DNA of 64,000 nucleotides from Chryseobacterium lathyri. GTDB lineage: Bacteria > Bacteroidota > Bacteroidia > Flavobacteriales > Weeksellaceae. The stretch lies in the NCBI RefSeq assembly GCF_030812195.1, contig NZ_JAUSSF010000003.1, forward strand, positions 186,001 to 250,000, read 5' to 3'. Position numbers and translations under genes: made by a program. Positions 35,162-45,040 of the stretch are shown in pieces. How positions within the stretch are numbered: the first letter of the stretch is position 1; each line of letters opens with the position of its first letter. Below the pieces are notes generated by a model. The model had not been told where the DNA came from, searched no databases, and was given only the letters and a program-made list of their open reading frames with translations.

Positions 35162-38100
35162 TTATTGTACAAGCATTTTCTTTACCAATGCCTCATTACC
35201 TGTTTCGAGTATGATCAGATAAGATCCACCCGGAAGTGACGTATTGAACGGTACTGTAAAGTAAGTTGATGGAGTCAATTTAGTAGCAGGATAGACTTCA
35301 TGAGAAATCATATCAATAATTCTGATATTAATGATAGCTGCTTTTTCCAGGCCTACCAACACTTTAAACACACCGTTATTAGGGTTCGGAAGAATGGTAA
35401 ACTCCCTAACATTAGAGGCTTTATCAGGATTCAGGTTTACTCCTGTAGTATTTTCTTCAACAATTACCTTTTTATAGAATGTTTTTTCGCATGCTCCCTG
35501 AGTTCCTTTCAGACCTATTTCATAAGCTCCAAGCTTAGAGAATTTCAATTCTAAGAAATCCTTTGTTTTATTAATAATCTGGATATCCGGCGTATCAGGA
35601 ATGACCCATTCTACCGTTTGTGGCTGCGTTGGAGAAGTATTAACCAATACTACGGTTGCTTCTCTGTAGGCATGGGTGGTCAGCATAAACTGTGGATTCA
35701 AAACTTCTGAAGAGTTTTTGATTATTACACTGTCAGTAGCTGTACAGCCTTTTGAATCTGTAATGAGTATAGTATACGTTCCCGCATTAGATAAAGTAAT
35801 TGACGGATTTGTAGAAATTATATTCCCATTTTGATCTTTCCATTGATAGGTTGCTGCCGGATCACTGATTGCTACATTATAAGTTTGGGTATCTCCTAAG
35901 CACAATGTAATGTCCTTTCCTAAATCTACGGTAAGCTGTGCCGGATCTGTCAGCGTATAATTTCTGAAAATACTGCATCCATTAGCATCTGTGACTGTAA
36001 CTGTATAAACTCCTGAAGTAATTGATGTATTATTCAGTCCTGTTACTCCATTTGACCAAACAATATTGTATGGAGCTTTTCCTCCTGAAACCTCTATTTT
36101 AATTTCACCGTTATTGGCACCAAAACATATTGGGTTCTGCACGGATAAATCATTAATTAATAACTGGTCTGGTCCTTGAATTTGGACACTTCCGCTTGCT
36201 TTACAGTTTTTAGTATCATTAACCAAAACAAAATAGTTTCCTGCCGAAAGACCTGTTACCGTAGGTGTCGTATCATTGGTATTCCACTGATAGGTGTATC
36301 CACCCGTTCCTCCTGTAGCGGCGACGGAAACCTGACCACTGCTTTGGTTATAACAGGCAATTGTATTAGCAGAGAGTGTAATAGCCAGTTCTGCCGGAAA
36401 TACTAAGGTATATTGTGTATCTGCGGTATTGTTATTCGCATCTTTCACCAATACTTTATAGGTCCCTGTGGTAAGATTGCTTAATGTAGATTGTGTAGCT
36501 CCCGGTATGTTTTGGAAAAGCCCACCATTTAAAATTTGCCATTGATAAGTATAAGTTCCTACACCACCTGTTACAATAGCTTTAAGGATACCATCTTCTG
36601 CTTCATCGGGAACACCGTTGTTATCCAAATCCGGCTTATACTGGTAATTATTAGCTATATTACAGGATATCTGTTTGTCAACCTGGATCGTAACCACAAG
36701 CGGCTCTGGCTGAGGCATGATGAATTCCTGAGATATAATTCCGCAGTTTCCTAACTGGCTGGAAGCATTGGCGTAATTTTTATCTTTTACCGTCAGATAA
36801 TAGTTTCCGGCCGCAAGCCCACTTAATTTAATGGTATAAGGGTTATTTACCACATCAGTGGTAATTCCTGTAGTGATTACCGGGCCTGTGGGGCTGTCTT
36901 TTCTCCATTCAAAATTGTAAGATCCGTCTGTATTGGGTGTTCCGCCAATCACCCTTACAGAGATGTAACCATTGCTTAATCCATATCCTGTAGGCTGAGA
37001 GATTTCAATTTCAGTAGTTGGTATTGCAATCGCTGCGCTGGGTTGAGTAATAGTAACCGTGATTTCTTTTTCTGCGCCATTTTCTTTGGCCACACATAAG
37101 TTGGAATCTCTTACTTTGATTTTATAGATTCCTGCTGCAAGGTTCTGTATCTGGGTAGTATTTCCACTGCTGAAATTTGTCCAATCCAAAAATGGCTGTC
37201 CATCTTTGGTTACTTTATACTGAAACTGGTTTTGCCCGCCTGCAGCAGTTAAATTAATAACCCCGTCACTTCCCTGGAAACAGTACACATTGGTTTGTGA
37301 TGTCATGGAAAAAGTAACCGGAGCGGGTTTTGTTATCTCAAAATTAATGGTGTGATTTGGGCTGTCGGTATACGTGGCATTGGTTCCATAAGTTCCTAAC
37401 ATATCCAACTTATAAGTTCCAGGAGGAAGATCTTGTAAGACGTATGATGTAGCCGTTTGTAAATCAGCCGTAATATTTCCGTTATTAGGTAATTGAATTG
37501 CACCACCTGTAACTGTATTAATCAATGATATTTTTAAAGTTTCCCCTGATAAGAGTGTACGGTCAAAATTTAAAGTAACACTCCCGTCTGAAGTGTCAGA
37601 GCATCTCGTTGGTGTAACTGTATTTGAAAGCACATGTGGAGCAGATTTTATCATGGTTAAAACGACAGGCGAAGAAACAGACTGATAAACTCCGTTGGAC
37701 AAACAAGAAGCCACTCTAAAGTAAATGTTCTGGCCAGTATATTGTGAGTAATTATTTCCAAAAAGATCTTTTGCAGAAACGCTTAGCTTGTTGAGATTTG
37801 ATAATGAAGGCGATATATCAACCCAGGTTATATTATCCAAGCTATACTGATAATGATATAAATTGGCTGCAAATCCCTGTCTTGCATATAAATTAATTTT
37901 GTCCTCAGAAGGCAAAACCGTATTAGGTTGATTCGTACCAGAAAGAGTTTCAGATATAAGCGTATGTACAGGAAGAAATCTGAGATCATAATTAAACGGA
38001 GGATCAAAATGATCACTATTTTCTGCATTAGGAAAGTACTCTTCAACATGTATTGGAGCACATATATCTGTGGTCCGGAAATAATCTCCTTCGTGAACCT

Positions 38101-38425
38101 CAGTATTTGAGCTTTGTTTGATCCAATTTATAAATATATTATAGCGAATCCCTATAGGTTTCTTAGTTGTTGTGTAAATATTAGAAAAGTTATACGTAGG
38201 ATTATTGGGATCATCATTAAACAATGGCTTATAAAAAATTTCATCTCTTGAACCATCTTCATAATACATATAAACATGAATCTGCGAGTTGCTTGAACCG
38301 TTTTGTATATTATGTGTTAAAACAGCATAAAAATTTTTGAATTCCACTTTATATTCTGCCTGACCTCCTTGCCCCCAAAGGAAAACATTGGTTATTATTA
38401 ATAGTAGTAATAAAATTTTTTTCAT
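35162..38425 (-). CDS. Large secreted protein with SprB-type repeats and T9SS type A sorting domain
   Basis: A 1087-residue secreted adhesin-like protein. Signal peptide (MKKILLLLLIITNVFLWGQ), an N-terminal domain of unknown fold, then several SprB-type or Ig-like repeats: CFQGSDGVINLTAAGG, CYNQSSGQVSVAATGG, CFGANNGEIKIEVSGG, and VTDANGCS-type ends, which occur in gliding adhesins. The last 75 residues are a T9SS type A sorting domain (FTILPNPNNGVFKV, GSYLIILETG, KKMLVQ). T9SS CTDs direct export across the outer membrane and surface attachment. Its presence ties the operon to type 9 secretion. The T9SS genes are not in the window. Confidence 0.92.
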   Translation of the reverse strand: MKKILLLLLIITNVFLWGQGGQAEYKVEFKNFYAVLTHNIQNGSSNSQIHVYMYYEDGSRDEIFYKPLFNDDPNNPTYNFSNIYTTTKKPIGIRYNIFINWIKQSSNTEVHEGDYFRTTDICAPIHVEEYFPNAENSDHFDPPFNYDLRFLPVHTLISETLSGTNQPNTVLPSEDKINLYARQGFAANLYHYQYSLDNITWVDISPSLSNLNKLSVSAKDLFGNNYSQYTGQNIYFRVASCLSNGVYQSVSSPVVLTMIKSAPHVLSNTVTPTRCSDTSDGSVTLNFDRTLLSGETLKISLINTVTGGAIQLPNNGNITADLQTATSYVLQDLPPGTYKLDMLGTYGTNATYTDSPNHTINFEITKPAPVTFSMTSQTNVYCFQGSDGVINLTAAGGQNQFQYKVTKDGQPFLDWTNFSSGNTTQIQNLAAGIYKIKVRDSNLCVAKENGAEKEITVTITQPSAAIAIPTTEIEISQPTGYGLSNGYISVRVIGGTPNTDGSYNFEWRKDSPTGPVITTGITTDVVNNPYTIKLSGLAAGNYYLTVKDKNYANASSQLGNCGIISQEFIMPQPEPLVVTIQVDKQISCNIANNYQYKPDLDNNGVPDEAEDGILKAIVTGGVGTYTYQWQILNGGLFQNIPGATQSTLSNLTTGTYKVLVKDANNNTADTQYTLVFPAELAITLSANTIACYNQSSGQVSVAATGGTGGYTYQWNTNDTTPTVTGLSAGNYFVLVNDTKNCKASGSVQIQGPDQLLINDLSVQNPICFGANNGEIKIEVSGGKAPYNIVWSNGVTGLNNTSITSGVYTVTVTDANGCSIFRNYTLTDPAQLTVDLGKDITLCLGDTQTYNVAISDPAATYQWKDQNGNIISTNPSITLSNAGTYTILITDSKGCTATDSVIIKNSSEVLNPQFMLTTHAYREATVVLVNTSPTQPQTVEWVIPDTPDIQIINKTKDFLELKFSKLGAYEIGLKGTQGACEKTFYKKVIVEENTTGVNLNPDKASNVREFTILPNPNNGVFKVLVGLEKAAIINIRIIDMISHEVYPATKLTPSTYFTVPFNTSLPGGSYLIILETGNEALVKKMLVQ

Positions 38426-38456
38426 TGTCTTATTTTATTGTATTTGTGTTTGATGT

Positions 38457-40574
38457 TTAATATTCAATTGTAATTTTTTCGGTTTTAGACAATTGATTGC
38501 TTTTCAGCATCGGTTTTATAAGATACGTGTAAGAATTACCTGTCTGAACCGATTTATCTTCGAGAAAATTCTGGGCTCCATTTAACGTTCCCCACATCGT
38601 TGGCTTTTCGGTGCCTTTCTGACGGTAGACTAAAATTTCCCCGGTATCTTTCCCATTGATCTTCCAATTAAGCTCAATTTGTTTTTTATTTCTGTTCGCT
38701 GAACCTGAAAGATTGGTCAATACTGATAAAGCCTCAATCCTGTTGCTTCTGAGTGTCATTTCCTGAGACTTATCAGATTTCAGCTTGCTTTTATCAATGG
38801 CCAACAAATAATACGTGTAGCTTTTATCTGCTTCTACCTCTTTATCGGTGTACGTATAGTCCGGTTTTATATCTTTAGTCTCATAAATCATTTTCCAGCT
38901 TTTTTCGGCAGCATCCTTCGTCTTACGGAATAATTGGTGAACTTCAACATCATCACTATGGCTTCTCATCCAGCTAATGGTAATTTTACCATCATCTTCC
39001 AGCTTATATTCTGTAAAAACCGGGGTTTGAGGTTTTACTTTATCAGGCTTCTCCAATTCAAGAATGACTGATGGTGTGGATTGATTTTTTCTCCTGTCTG
39101 TTGCCGTTACATAATAATATACCTTCGAGTTAAGGTTCTCTAAAACGACCTTATCTTCAAAATGATTTTTGGTAATGGCCTGAGGAGTTACACGAACCAA
39201 TTCGTCTCCTTTCTGTATTCCTCTGAAAATATGGTAGCCTTCCAGATCTTTTTCAGTATTAGCTTTCCATTTCAAATGGGCTACTCCCAGTGAATCTATT
39301 TTCCCTTCAAACTGTAGTGGTGTTTCCGGCGGTGTTGTATCATTAGGCTGGGCAAGAACCGAGAACGATTCTCTTTTATCACCGGCTTTACCAACGGCCT
39401 GTACCTTATAGTAATTGGATGGCGCCAAACTTTTTGTAATTATACTTCTGCTGCTCACCGGGATCTTGTTTTTAATCACTTTATAGGTGTTCTGCAGATC
39501 TGTTTCAGAATGTAATAATTCAAACGACGTAATATTTTTTTCATCTTCCTGAGGGAATTCCCATTCCAGTTTGATCTCTTCATTTTCATCGATAATAAAA
39601 TCTGAGATTCTTGGTGTTGCCTCAAGGCTTTTCTTTCCTGCTCCTGAAACCACATCGGAATAAGGACCGTAGTCTCCAAAGATTGTCTTTCCGCGAATAC
39701 GGTAGCTGAATGTAGAAGTATTTTGAGCCAGAGAATCCACAAAGGTCATTCCCTGCACCTGTCTTCCATCGTTGTCATTCATATTCATCACAGGAAGATC
39801 ACCTAAGGATTTGAAGCTGGCTCCATCCTGAGATTTTTCAACATAATAAGCTGTATATGTATCTCTCAATTGTAGATATTCCCATGAAAGGGTAACGGCT
39901 TTATCTTTAAATATTCCGATAAAATCAAGGGGTTTAGGAAGCTCATGAGTTGCAGAAGTAGTAGCTAAAGCATCGCCTTTCTGTACTAACAAGGTTCCTT
40001 CGGAAGTATTGATACTTACGGTATAAAGGTATCTTTCATTGGATTTCACATTAGTGTCTGTGTAAGCCCAGCCTGCAAGTTTTGCCACTTCAAAATCCAA
40101 GTCAGCAGCCATTAATGCATAGGCAAACCGCTGCTCAACTTCCTGAGATTTATTGACTACACCTTCCAGCTTACCCTGCTTCTCTCCCATTTCCACCTCG
40201 AAACTATCTCCGAAAAGAGATTGCGCAACAATGGCTGCATTATCATTTTTTTCGACAATTTTTTTCCATTCGTTTTCGGAAGCGGGTTTGAAGATTCCCA
40301 AATCTTTTTCTTCTGCTTTTGGAAGAACCTTTCCGTCACGGGAAAGGGTGAATCTTTTTAATGAAAATCCGATTTTATTGGCTTTTTGCCAGGCTATAGG
40401 CTCGTCTACCGCCCATCGCAGAGAAATACGGTCTTTTTTTTCGTCTACTTTTAGACGGATATGAGGGATGATGGCTTTGTCTTTATCCTTCTGCTGTCCC
40501 CACAATAAGCCACAGCAAAGCAGGACTAAGAGTAATAAATATTTTTTCAAAATACAATGTGTTTTAAATTTCAC
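38457..40574 (-). CDS. Fibronectin type III-repeat exported protein
   Basis: A 705-residue exported protein with a signal peptide (YLLLLVLLCCGLLWGQ). Several Fn3-like domains run through about 210-705: LDFIGIFKDKAVTLSWEY, SDFIIDENEEIKLEWEF, DSLGVAHLKWKANTEKDLEG, DDGKITISWMRSHSDD and KKQIELNWKINGKD each start a beta-sandwich with the core Trp, and YYYVTATD- or YTYYLLAID-type strands close them. No sorting domain is visible at the C-terminus. It lies 31 bp from the SprB-repeat gene in the same operon. Fn3 arrays act as spacers or binding arms in surface complexes. Confidence 0.87.
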   Translation of the reverse strand: MKFKTHCILKKYLLLLVLLCCGLLWGQQKDKDKAIIPHIRLKVDEKKDRISLRWAVDEPIAWQKANKIGFSLKRFTLSRDGKVLPKAEEKDLGIFKPASENEWKKIVEKNDNAAIVAQSLFGDSFEVEMGEKQGKLEGVVNKSQEVEQRFAYALMAADLDFEVAKLAGWAYTDTNVKSNERYLYTVSINTSEGTLLVQKGDALATTSATHELPKPLDFIGIFKDKAVTLSWEYLQLRDTYTAYYVEKSQDGASFKSLGDLPVMNMNDNDGRQVQGMTFVDSLAQNTSTFSYRIRGKTIFGDYGPYSDVVSGAGKKSLEATPRISDFIIDENEEIKLEWEFPQEDEKNITSFELLHSETDLQNTYKVIKNKIPVSSRSIITKSLAPSNYYKVQAVGKAGDKRESFSVLAQPNDTTPPETPLQFEGKIDSLGVAHLKWKANTEKDLEGYHIFRGIQKGDELVRVTPQAITKNHFEDKVVLENLNSKVYYYVTATDRRKNQSTPSVILELEKPDKVKPQTPVFTEYKLEDDGKITISWMRSHSDDVEVHQLFRKTKDAAEKSWKMIYETKDIKPDYTYTDKEVEADKSYTYYLLAIDKSKLKSDKSQEMTLRSNRIEALSVLTNLSGSANRNKKQIELNWKINGKDTGEILVYRQKGTEKPTMWGTLNGAQNFLEDKSVQTGNSYTYLIKPMLKSNQLSKTEKITIEY

Positions 40575-40709
40575 GTGTTGGGTTTTGGCTATCTAGTTTT
40601 TTATTATTAAATATTTCTAAAACATTCAGCTCAAATGTAGTTTTGCTTCAATATGATTTTTGTTTAAAATCTTCCTGCTTTATTGAAAAACAGGAAGACA
40701 TGTTAATTA

Positions 40710-42206
40710 TTACTTTTTACAACTGCTTTGATAATCATTCAAAACATTGATGAGTCCTTCTTTTGTTTTGGTATCATACTTTGAAAAATCTAAAGCCGGA
40801 CAGCTTACATATTCATCAAATATTTTCTTAATTTTTTCCGGTTTTCTTTTCCCAAAACCTGCTTTATCCCCCATATAGGCAGCCTTAGACTGATTATTCA
40901 GTTTCAGGTAATAATATTGAGGGTTTTTAACATGATTCAATACGTAACTTCCGTTATTTTCTGCCTGAATCTCAAAAAACTGGCTTTCTCCCAATATGCT
41001 TAATTGAGAGCCACTACTGTTTCCTGTGCCAGAATCTTCTGTTCCCTGAGTTCCCAGAAAACATCTTTCGCCAGCACAGAATTTTATACCGTCTTTTGCT
41101 TTGAAAAATTCATTTTTGCCCTCAATATTCAATGTAACAGTACCTCCGTAATTAGTAAGGTCACCCATGCCCTTCTCTCTTCCTAGTTTTGCATCTATCG
41201 ATTCGAATTCTATCGTAATATTTCCTTCTTTTTTAGCGCCGTTTTGATCAATAACATAGCCGGAAATGTTATAGATGTTTTTGGAGTTGGCTTTGGCATT
41301 ATTTTCAGCTTCCTGTTTTTTCTGATTGATCGCATCATTTTTTTCTTTTGCCATTCCTTCAAAAACCGGCTTCATATCTCCTAAAGTATATCCGTTGGCA
41401 TAAAGTTTTTTTACCATACGGTCTGCTATTTTGTCTACCAGTAAAGGTAACAGTTCCAGTTTTTGAAAGTTCATCCCGTTTTTAGCAGTCATTGGAATTT
41501 CTTTATTATCATAGGTATAAATTTTCAATCCTTTATCTTCATTTGTCATATCACTATCTGAACACTGTAATTTTGCTATAAGTATTTTATTAATATCGAA
41601 AACGCGGTATTCCAAATATTTATCCATCATTGCCGTACTCGAAAACTGTGATTGCGAAGCGTCTATATATGCTCTTGTAAGAAATCCTAAAAATTCCCCA
41701 TTTTTATTCTTGATATTTCCATTAAAATCTACCGAAATTCCCAGATCATCTTCATTTTTTGCTTCTGTTTTTTGAGAAGTAATACCATTTTTTCTTGTAT
41801 CAGAAAGAGAGCGGTCTTCAGTAAGGAAAAATTCATTTACTTTTGCTTCATCGATCCCGTCTTTTGTAATAAGACCCTGTGCCATGGCATTTTGTACAAT
41901 TAATTTTCCCATACTCAGCGTAAAGGTACCTTCTGTATGATTGGCTTCTTTTACGTGTCCGTTTGTTCCTGTATACTCTATCCATCCATTATCTGACTGT
42001 GTACCAATGGTTCTTCCGTTAATTACTGTAGCATCAAACTGTAATTTACCGTTCATATCACTAAATTTATAGATTCTACCTTTATCATCTACTTTTGCAA
42101 CTGCTTTATTATCAAGAAGCAATTCTCCTTTTTTAATCTTTATTTCCTGAGAGAATGCAGAAATACTTACAAATAATACTGCGGTTAATAATAATTTTTT
42201 CATCAT
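40710..42206 (-). CDS. Exported protein of unknown function, toxin-island operon
   Basis: A 498-residue protein with a signal peptide (KLLLTAVLFVSISAFSQ). The N-terminal 100 residues read KGELLLDNKAVAKVDDKG then GKLQFDATVINGRT, beta-rich; a helical stretch with a Lys/Asn/Glu-rich coil (MAKEKNDAINQKKQEAENN) lies near 285-305; four Cys are in the last 130 residues (FCAGERCF, SCPALDF, SSCKK). I do not recognise the family. It sits between the displaced toxin tip and the Fn3 gene; intergenic gaps are 27 and 135 bp. Position suggests a structural or chaperone-like part of the toxin-delivery set. Confidence 0.8.
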   Translation of the reverse strand: MMKKLLLTAVLFVSISAFSQEIKIKKGELLLDNKAVAKVDDKGRIYKFSDMNGKLQFDATVINGRTIGTQSDNGWIEYTGTNGHVKEANHTEGTFTLSMGKLIVQNAMAQGLITKDGIDEAKVNEFFLTEDRSLSDTRKNGITSQKTEAKNEDDLGISVDFNGNIKNKNGEFLGFLTRAYIDASQSQFSSTAMMDKYLEYRVFDINKILIAKLQCSDSDMTNEDKGLKIYTYDNKEIPMTAKNGMNFQKLELLPLLVDKIADRMVKKLYANGYTLGDMKPVFEGMAKEKNDAINQKKQEAENNAKANSKNIYNISGYVIDQNGAKKEGNITIEFESIDAKLGREKGMGDLTNYGGTVTLNIEGKNEFFKAKDGIKFCAGERCFLGTQGTEDSGTGNSSGSQLSILGESQFFEIQAENNGSYVLNHVKNPQYYYLKLNNQSKAAYMGDKAGFGKRKPEKIKKIFDEYVSCPALDFSKYDTKTKEGLINVLNDYQSSCKK

Positions 42207-42233
42207 TGTATATTGTTTATTCTTAATTTTTAT

Positions 42234-42950
42234 CTATTTCTTAGTATAGTTTACAAATTCATCCACTTTATCATAAGGAATACTATTATGAGGTGATTTA
42301 ATTATCAAAGTATTCCAAGGCTTCCATTCATCTGAAAGTTCTGTATTAGTTATTTGGTAGTGTTCCAAAATTCCTTCTATAAAATAATCTTTCAAAGGCA
42401 TTTCCAAGACTCTTTCAAATCCATTTTTGGTCAGAACGATTTTATATTCCAATTCATTTTTCTCATTAATATGAAAAGTAAATACCCCACTATCCCAAGA
42501 ACTCAGATACTCTAAATCTCCATCATTATCATGTCGTGTTGGGACAAGACCATTATCTTTTTCAAACTCAAAAATCATTGACATCATTCTATCATTTGCC
42601 CAATGGTGAAAGACATTTGCATAATCTATCAAATTTTCGTTTGCTTTTTCACTTTCCCATTCATATAAACTCGAGTATGTCCCTTTTGGTAATGCATTTG
42701 GGTCTGGAAGCTTACTCGGTATTGTTTTTTCAATAATATCATCCGCTTCCTTTTTTATAAATTTCTCCCCAGTATCCTCAATTCCATCCTTTAATCCATC
42801 TGCTCCTTTTTTAAAGAAACCTGCTCCCATTGCCATCGATACAATGGTAACGCCATCTTTACCCATTTCATGGTAAGTAATGTGTCCCGGGCTATTGGCA
42901 TAAGCGTCCCACTTGGTTTTAATAGCTCCTGTAGTAACAAATTTAATGCT
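42234..42950 (-). pseudogene. Displaced (orphan) toxin tip with linker copy
   Basis: The frame is open from 42950 to 42234, but the only ATG (42866) falls inside a sequence shared with the large toxin. From 42950 it reads IKFVTTGAIKTKWDAY, then NSPGHITYHE and MGKDGVTIVSMAMGAGFF, near-identical to residues about 1300-1370 of the toxin at 47127-51806. After about 40 further codons (EKFIKKEADDI) the sequence changes to a different C-terminal domain of about 165 residues (KLPDPNALPKGTYSSLYE to VDEFVNYTKK). This is the layout of an orphan toxin module that can be recombined onto the full-length gene. The toxic activity is not recognised, and no immunity gene follows it. Confidence 0.8.
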
Positions 42951-42952
42951 GT

Positions 42953-43444
42953 CTAATTATTATCAAAACCTTGTGTATCTATGATTAAATTGTCTAATAT
43001 TCTCGTGTTGTCAGTTTTTGTACTGTTTAAAAAAAAGGAATTAGTGATCTTATTTTTACTAATTAATGTATTAGTAAAATCATTACTAATAAATTCACAA
43101 CATAAAAATGTATTATTTTGAATAGAAGTTCCAATCCATTTAGAGTCTATAAATAAACAATTTTGAAAATTAGAATTATTCACATCGGCTTTTCGAAAAT
43201 TAACGTCTAAAAAAATACAATTCTTAAAAATTGAATTTATGATCAATGCTCCTCCAAAATATGTACTTTCAAAAATAATTGTAATTACATTTGAATCTCC
43301 TATAATAATCCCCTCTAAATCTTTATTTTTAATAATTAGATCTTTTACAAACACTTCTTCTAAAGTGCCTTTTCTCCCCAAAGCACCTTTTGATGATATA
43401 AATTTATCATAATCAATTATTATTTTATTTACATTTTTATCCAT
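42953..43444 (-). CDS. Pentapeptide-repeat protein, candidate immunity protein A
   Basis: A 163-residue cytoplasmic protein with imperfect pentapeptide repeats from about 50 to 150: FKNCIFLDVNFRKADVNNSN, then FQNCLFIDSKW and FLCCEFISNDF. Repeats of A(D/N)LXX type form a right-handed beta helix. Its ATG overlaps the TAA of the toxin fragment just upstream (TAATG), a sign of toxin-immunity coupling. Its stop stands only 2 bp before the next linker copy begins. As an immunity protein it would bind the toxin encoded at 43444-43730; that is inferred from position. A second pentapeptide-type protein occurs at 46140. Confidence 0.75.
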   Translation of the reverse strand: MDKNVNKIIIDYDKFISSKGALGRKGTLEEVFVKDLIIKNKDLEGIIIGDSNVITIIFESTYFGGALIINSIFKNCIFLDVNFRKADVNNSNFQNCLFIDSKWIGTSIQNNTFLCCEFISNDFTNTLISKNKITNSFFLNSTKTDNTRILDNLIIDTQGFDNN

Positions 43445-43730
43445 TATTTTAATATTGAATTTATTTCAACTATTTTATTTAGTTCATCTGTAGAAAGTCC
43501 ATTCCTCATTGCATTTCGCAATAAGTTTAAATCAGAATCCGTCATATATGTACAATCTAGTAATACTTTTCTTCCTTTGCTGATCTCAGATTTAAATTTG
43601 TCAATCATTCCAGGTACAAGCTGGTTGAAATATTTGGTTGAAGGTGGGGCTTTTACATCCCAATTAATATTATCTCCGTCAACAAAATCAACCTCTGCTG
43701 TGCCTCTTCTAATTGGTTTTTTAAATATCC
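43444..43730 (-). pseudogene. 3' fragment of a nuclease-type toxin, cut by the RAYT unit
   Basis: About 95 codons without a start: KKPIRRGTAEVDFVDGDN, INWDVKAPPSTKYF, then VPGMIDKFKSEISKGRK and VLLDCTYMTDSDLNLLRNAM. The D...DVK arrangement and the R-R-G-T-A-E-x-D-F start resemble C-terminal nuclease domains of contact-dependent toxins such as the CdiA tRNase type. The frame runs into the REP-like end of the transposase unit at 43729, so the 5' part was lost or separated by the insertion. The overlapping pentapeptide gene is its likely former immunity gene. Confidence 0.6.
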
Positions 43731-44424
43731 CTGCTGCGCAAAGTCTCAGACTTTGAGCAAATCATTCATTCATCATAATTGTCATATTTCCAAAATTCAT
43801 TCTTTTTTGTTACGTCAATTATCGGATTTTCAGCTAATTCAATTCCTAATAATCCTTTACCTGTAAGATAATTGCTCGCCGAAGAGTATATATAATGTTG
43901 TGCTTTTTCTACAATACCTGCTCTTATTGGGTTTAGGTGGATGTAGTTTAGCTTATCCCACATAAAATGTAGGGTGTATATTTCTTCTGCATGATTTCCG
44001 TATTGCCAAAACTGATAATTTTTATTTCTGCTATGGCTTTCTATAGCCTTTTTAAATAAATCCAGCATCCATTCTCTTCTGCTTTCGGGTTCTGTTTTTA
44101 TGGCTTCTAAAATATTTTTGCTTGTAAATTTTTTCAAATCTCTTATCAAATCTGATAGCTTACCTTCTTTGGATTGCACTATTAAATGAATATGATTGCT
44201 CATTATTACGTAGCCGTACAAAATCATTCCTTTCTCTTTTATGCAATAATCTAATGACGAAATCACAATATCTTTATAAATCTTTCTTGTGAAAATATCT
44301 ACCCAATCTACTACTGTACAAGTAATAAAGTGTGGTTTTTCTTGGTCTCGTATAATATAGCCTTCTTTCATTTATTATTTTTTTCATTGTTGCTCAAAGT
44401 CAGGAGACTTTGCGTAGCGGGGGT
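43729..44424. mobile_element. RAYT transposase unit with REP-like terminal inverted repeats
   Basis: The ends 43729-43760 and 44390-44424 are near-identical inverted repeats (TTGCTCAAAGTC, then GAGACTTTGCG, then a G-rich tail). Each end folds on itself (CAAAGTC with GACTTTG), like the REP hairpins cut by RAYT enzymes. The transposase gene lies between them. The unit interrupts an older toxin cassette, so it arrived after the cassette array formed. Confidence 0.75.
43766..44371 (-). CDS. rayT: REP-associated tyrosine transposase (RAYT, Y1/IS200-type)
   Basis: A 201-residue single-strand DNA transposase of the HUH/Y1 class. YVIMSNHIHLIVQ (about 53-65) holds the metal-binding H-x-H pair, followed by KFTSKNILEAI. 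The conserved C-terminal RAYT motifs are YIHLNPIRAGIV (about 152-163) and YIYSSASNYLTG with the probable catalytic Tyr nearby. The two REP-like inverted repeats flank it directly. Unlike most RAYTs, which are chromosomally fixed, the pair of ends suggests this copy could move as a unit. It does not belong to the toxin operon functionally. Confidence 0.92.
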   Translation of the reverse strand: MKEGYIIRDQEKPHFITCTVVDWVDIFTRKIYKDIVISSLDYCIKEKGMILYGYVIMSNHIHLIVQSKEGKLSDLIRDLKKFTSKNILEAIKTEPESRREWMLDLFKKAIESHSRNKNYQFWQYGNHAEEIYTLHFMWDKLNYIHLNPIRAGIVEKAQHYIYSSASNYLTGKGLLGIELAENPIIDVTKKNEFWKYDNYDE

Positions 44425-44539
44425 ACATCAGGCTGATTTTTATCTTCCTTATAATTATTATTTTTGTTAGTTTTTATTCAATGATCTTCTACTCTTGTAA
44501 ATACTTATTTACGTATTATCAATTTAATGTATGTCAAAT

Positions 44540-45037
44540 TTATTTATCAAAAATTATTTCTATACTGTTTAATTTTTTTTCAAAATTATTTTTATAATCA
44601 TTTAAAGTACTTCCATTTACATGACTAAATTTATTTATTTCATTAGATGTGGTACCATCATCTTCCCAATGGCATAATCTGCAAACATCATATTCACTAA
44701 TATTATCTAAAGTGAAATATCCACAACAACTACATCTATAGAGCTTTTCATTTTTACCAACTATTTCTATATCATAATTCGCGAAAAACGTTTCCACAAT
44801 TTTTTTTAGATAAGAATTAGAAACACCTTTTAAAATTATTTCTTTAAAATATTTAATAAGAAATTTTGAAACGGCTTTGTCATAAATCGTATTATATTTT
44901 ATATTTTCTCCTTCGTTTTCACCACTTCTGTAAATATAATCCGCATTCAAAATCTGCTTTAGATCTTCCTCATTGGAATTTATAATTTTATAAATTGCCA
45001 ATTGAGTTTTTGCATATTCTCTAGCTATCTTTTTCAT
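44540..45037 (-). CDS. CPCC-type Cys-rich protein, candidate immunity protein
   Basis: A 165-residue cytoplasmic protein. Its second half has YRCSCCGYFTLDN, EYDVCRLCHWEDDGT and a downstream Asn/His segment, matching the Cys-rich CPCC family (here C-S-C-C with C-x2-C), which probably binds zinc. CPCC proteins are common next to polymorphic toxins. It starts 4 bp after a short toxin tail (TKADIIYK, stop about 45041) that is joined to a linker fragment, so it is the surviving immunity gene of a mostly deleted cassette. The first 100 residues are helical. Confidence 0.78.
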   Translation of the reverse strand: MKKIAREYAKTQLAIYKIINSNEEDLKQILNADYIYRSGENEGENIKYNTIYDKAVSKFLIKYFKEIILKGVSNSYLKKIVETFFANYDIEIVGKNEKLYRCSCCGYFTLDNISEYDVCRLCHWEDDGTTSNEINKFSHVNGSTLNDYKNNFEKKLNSIEIIFDK

Positions 45038-45040
45038 TAT

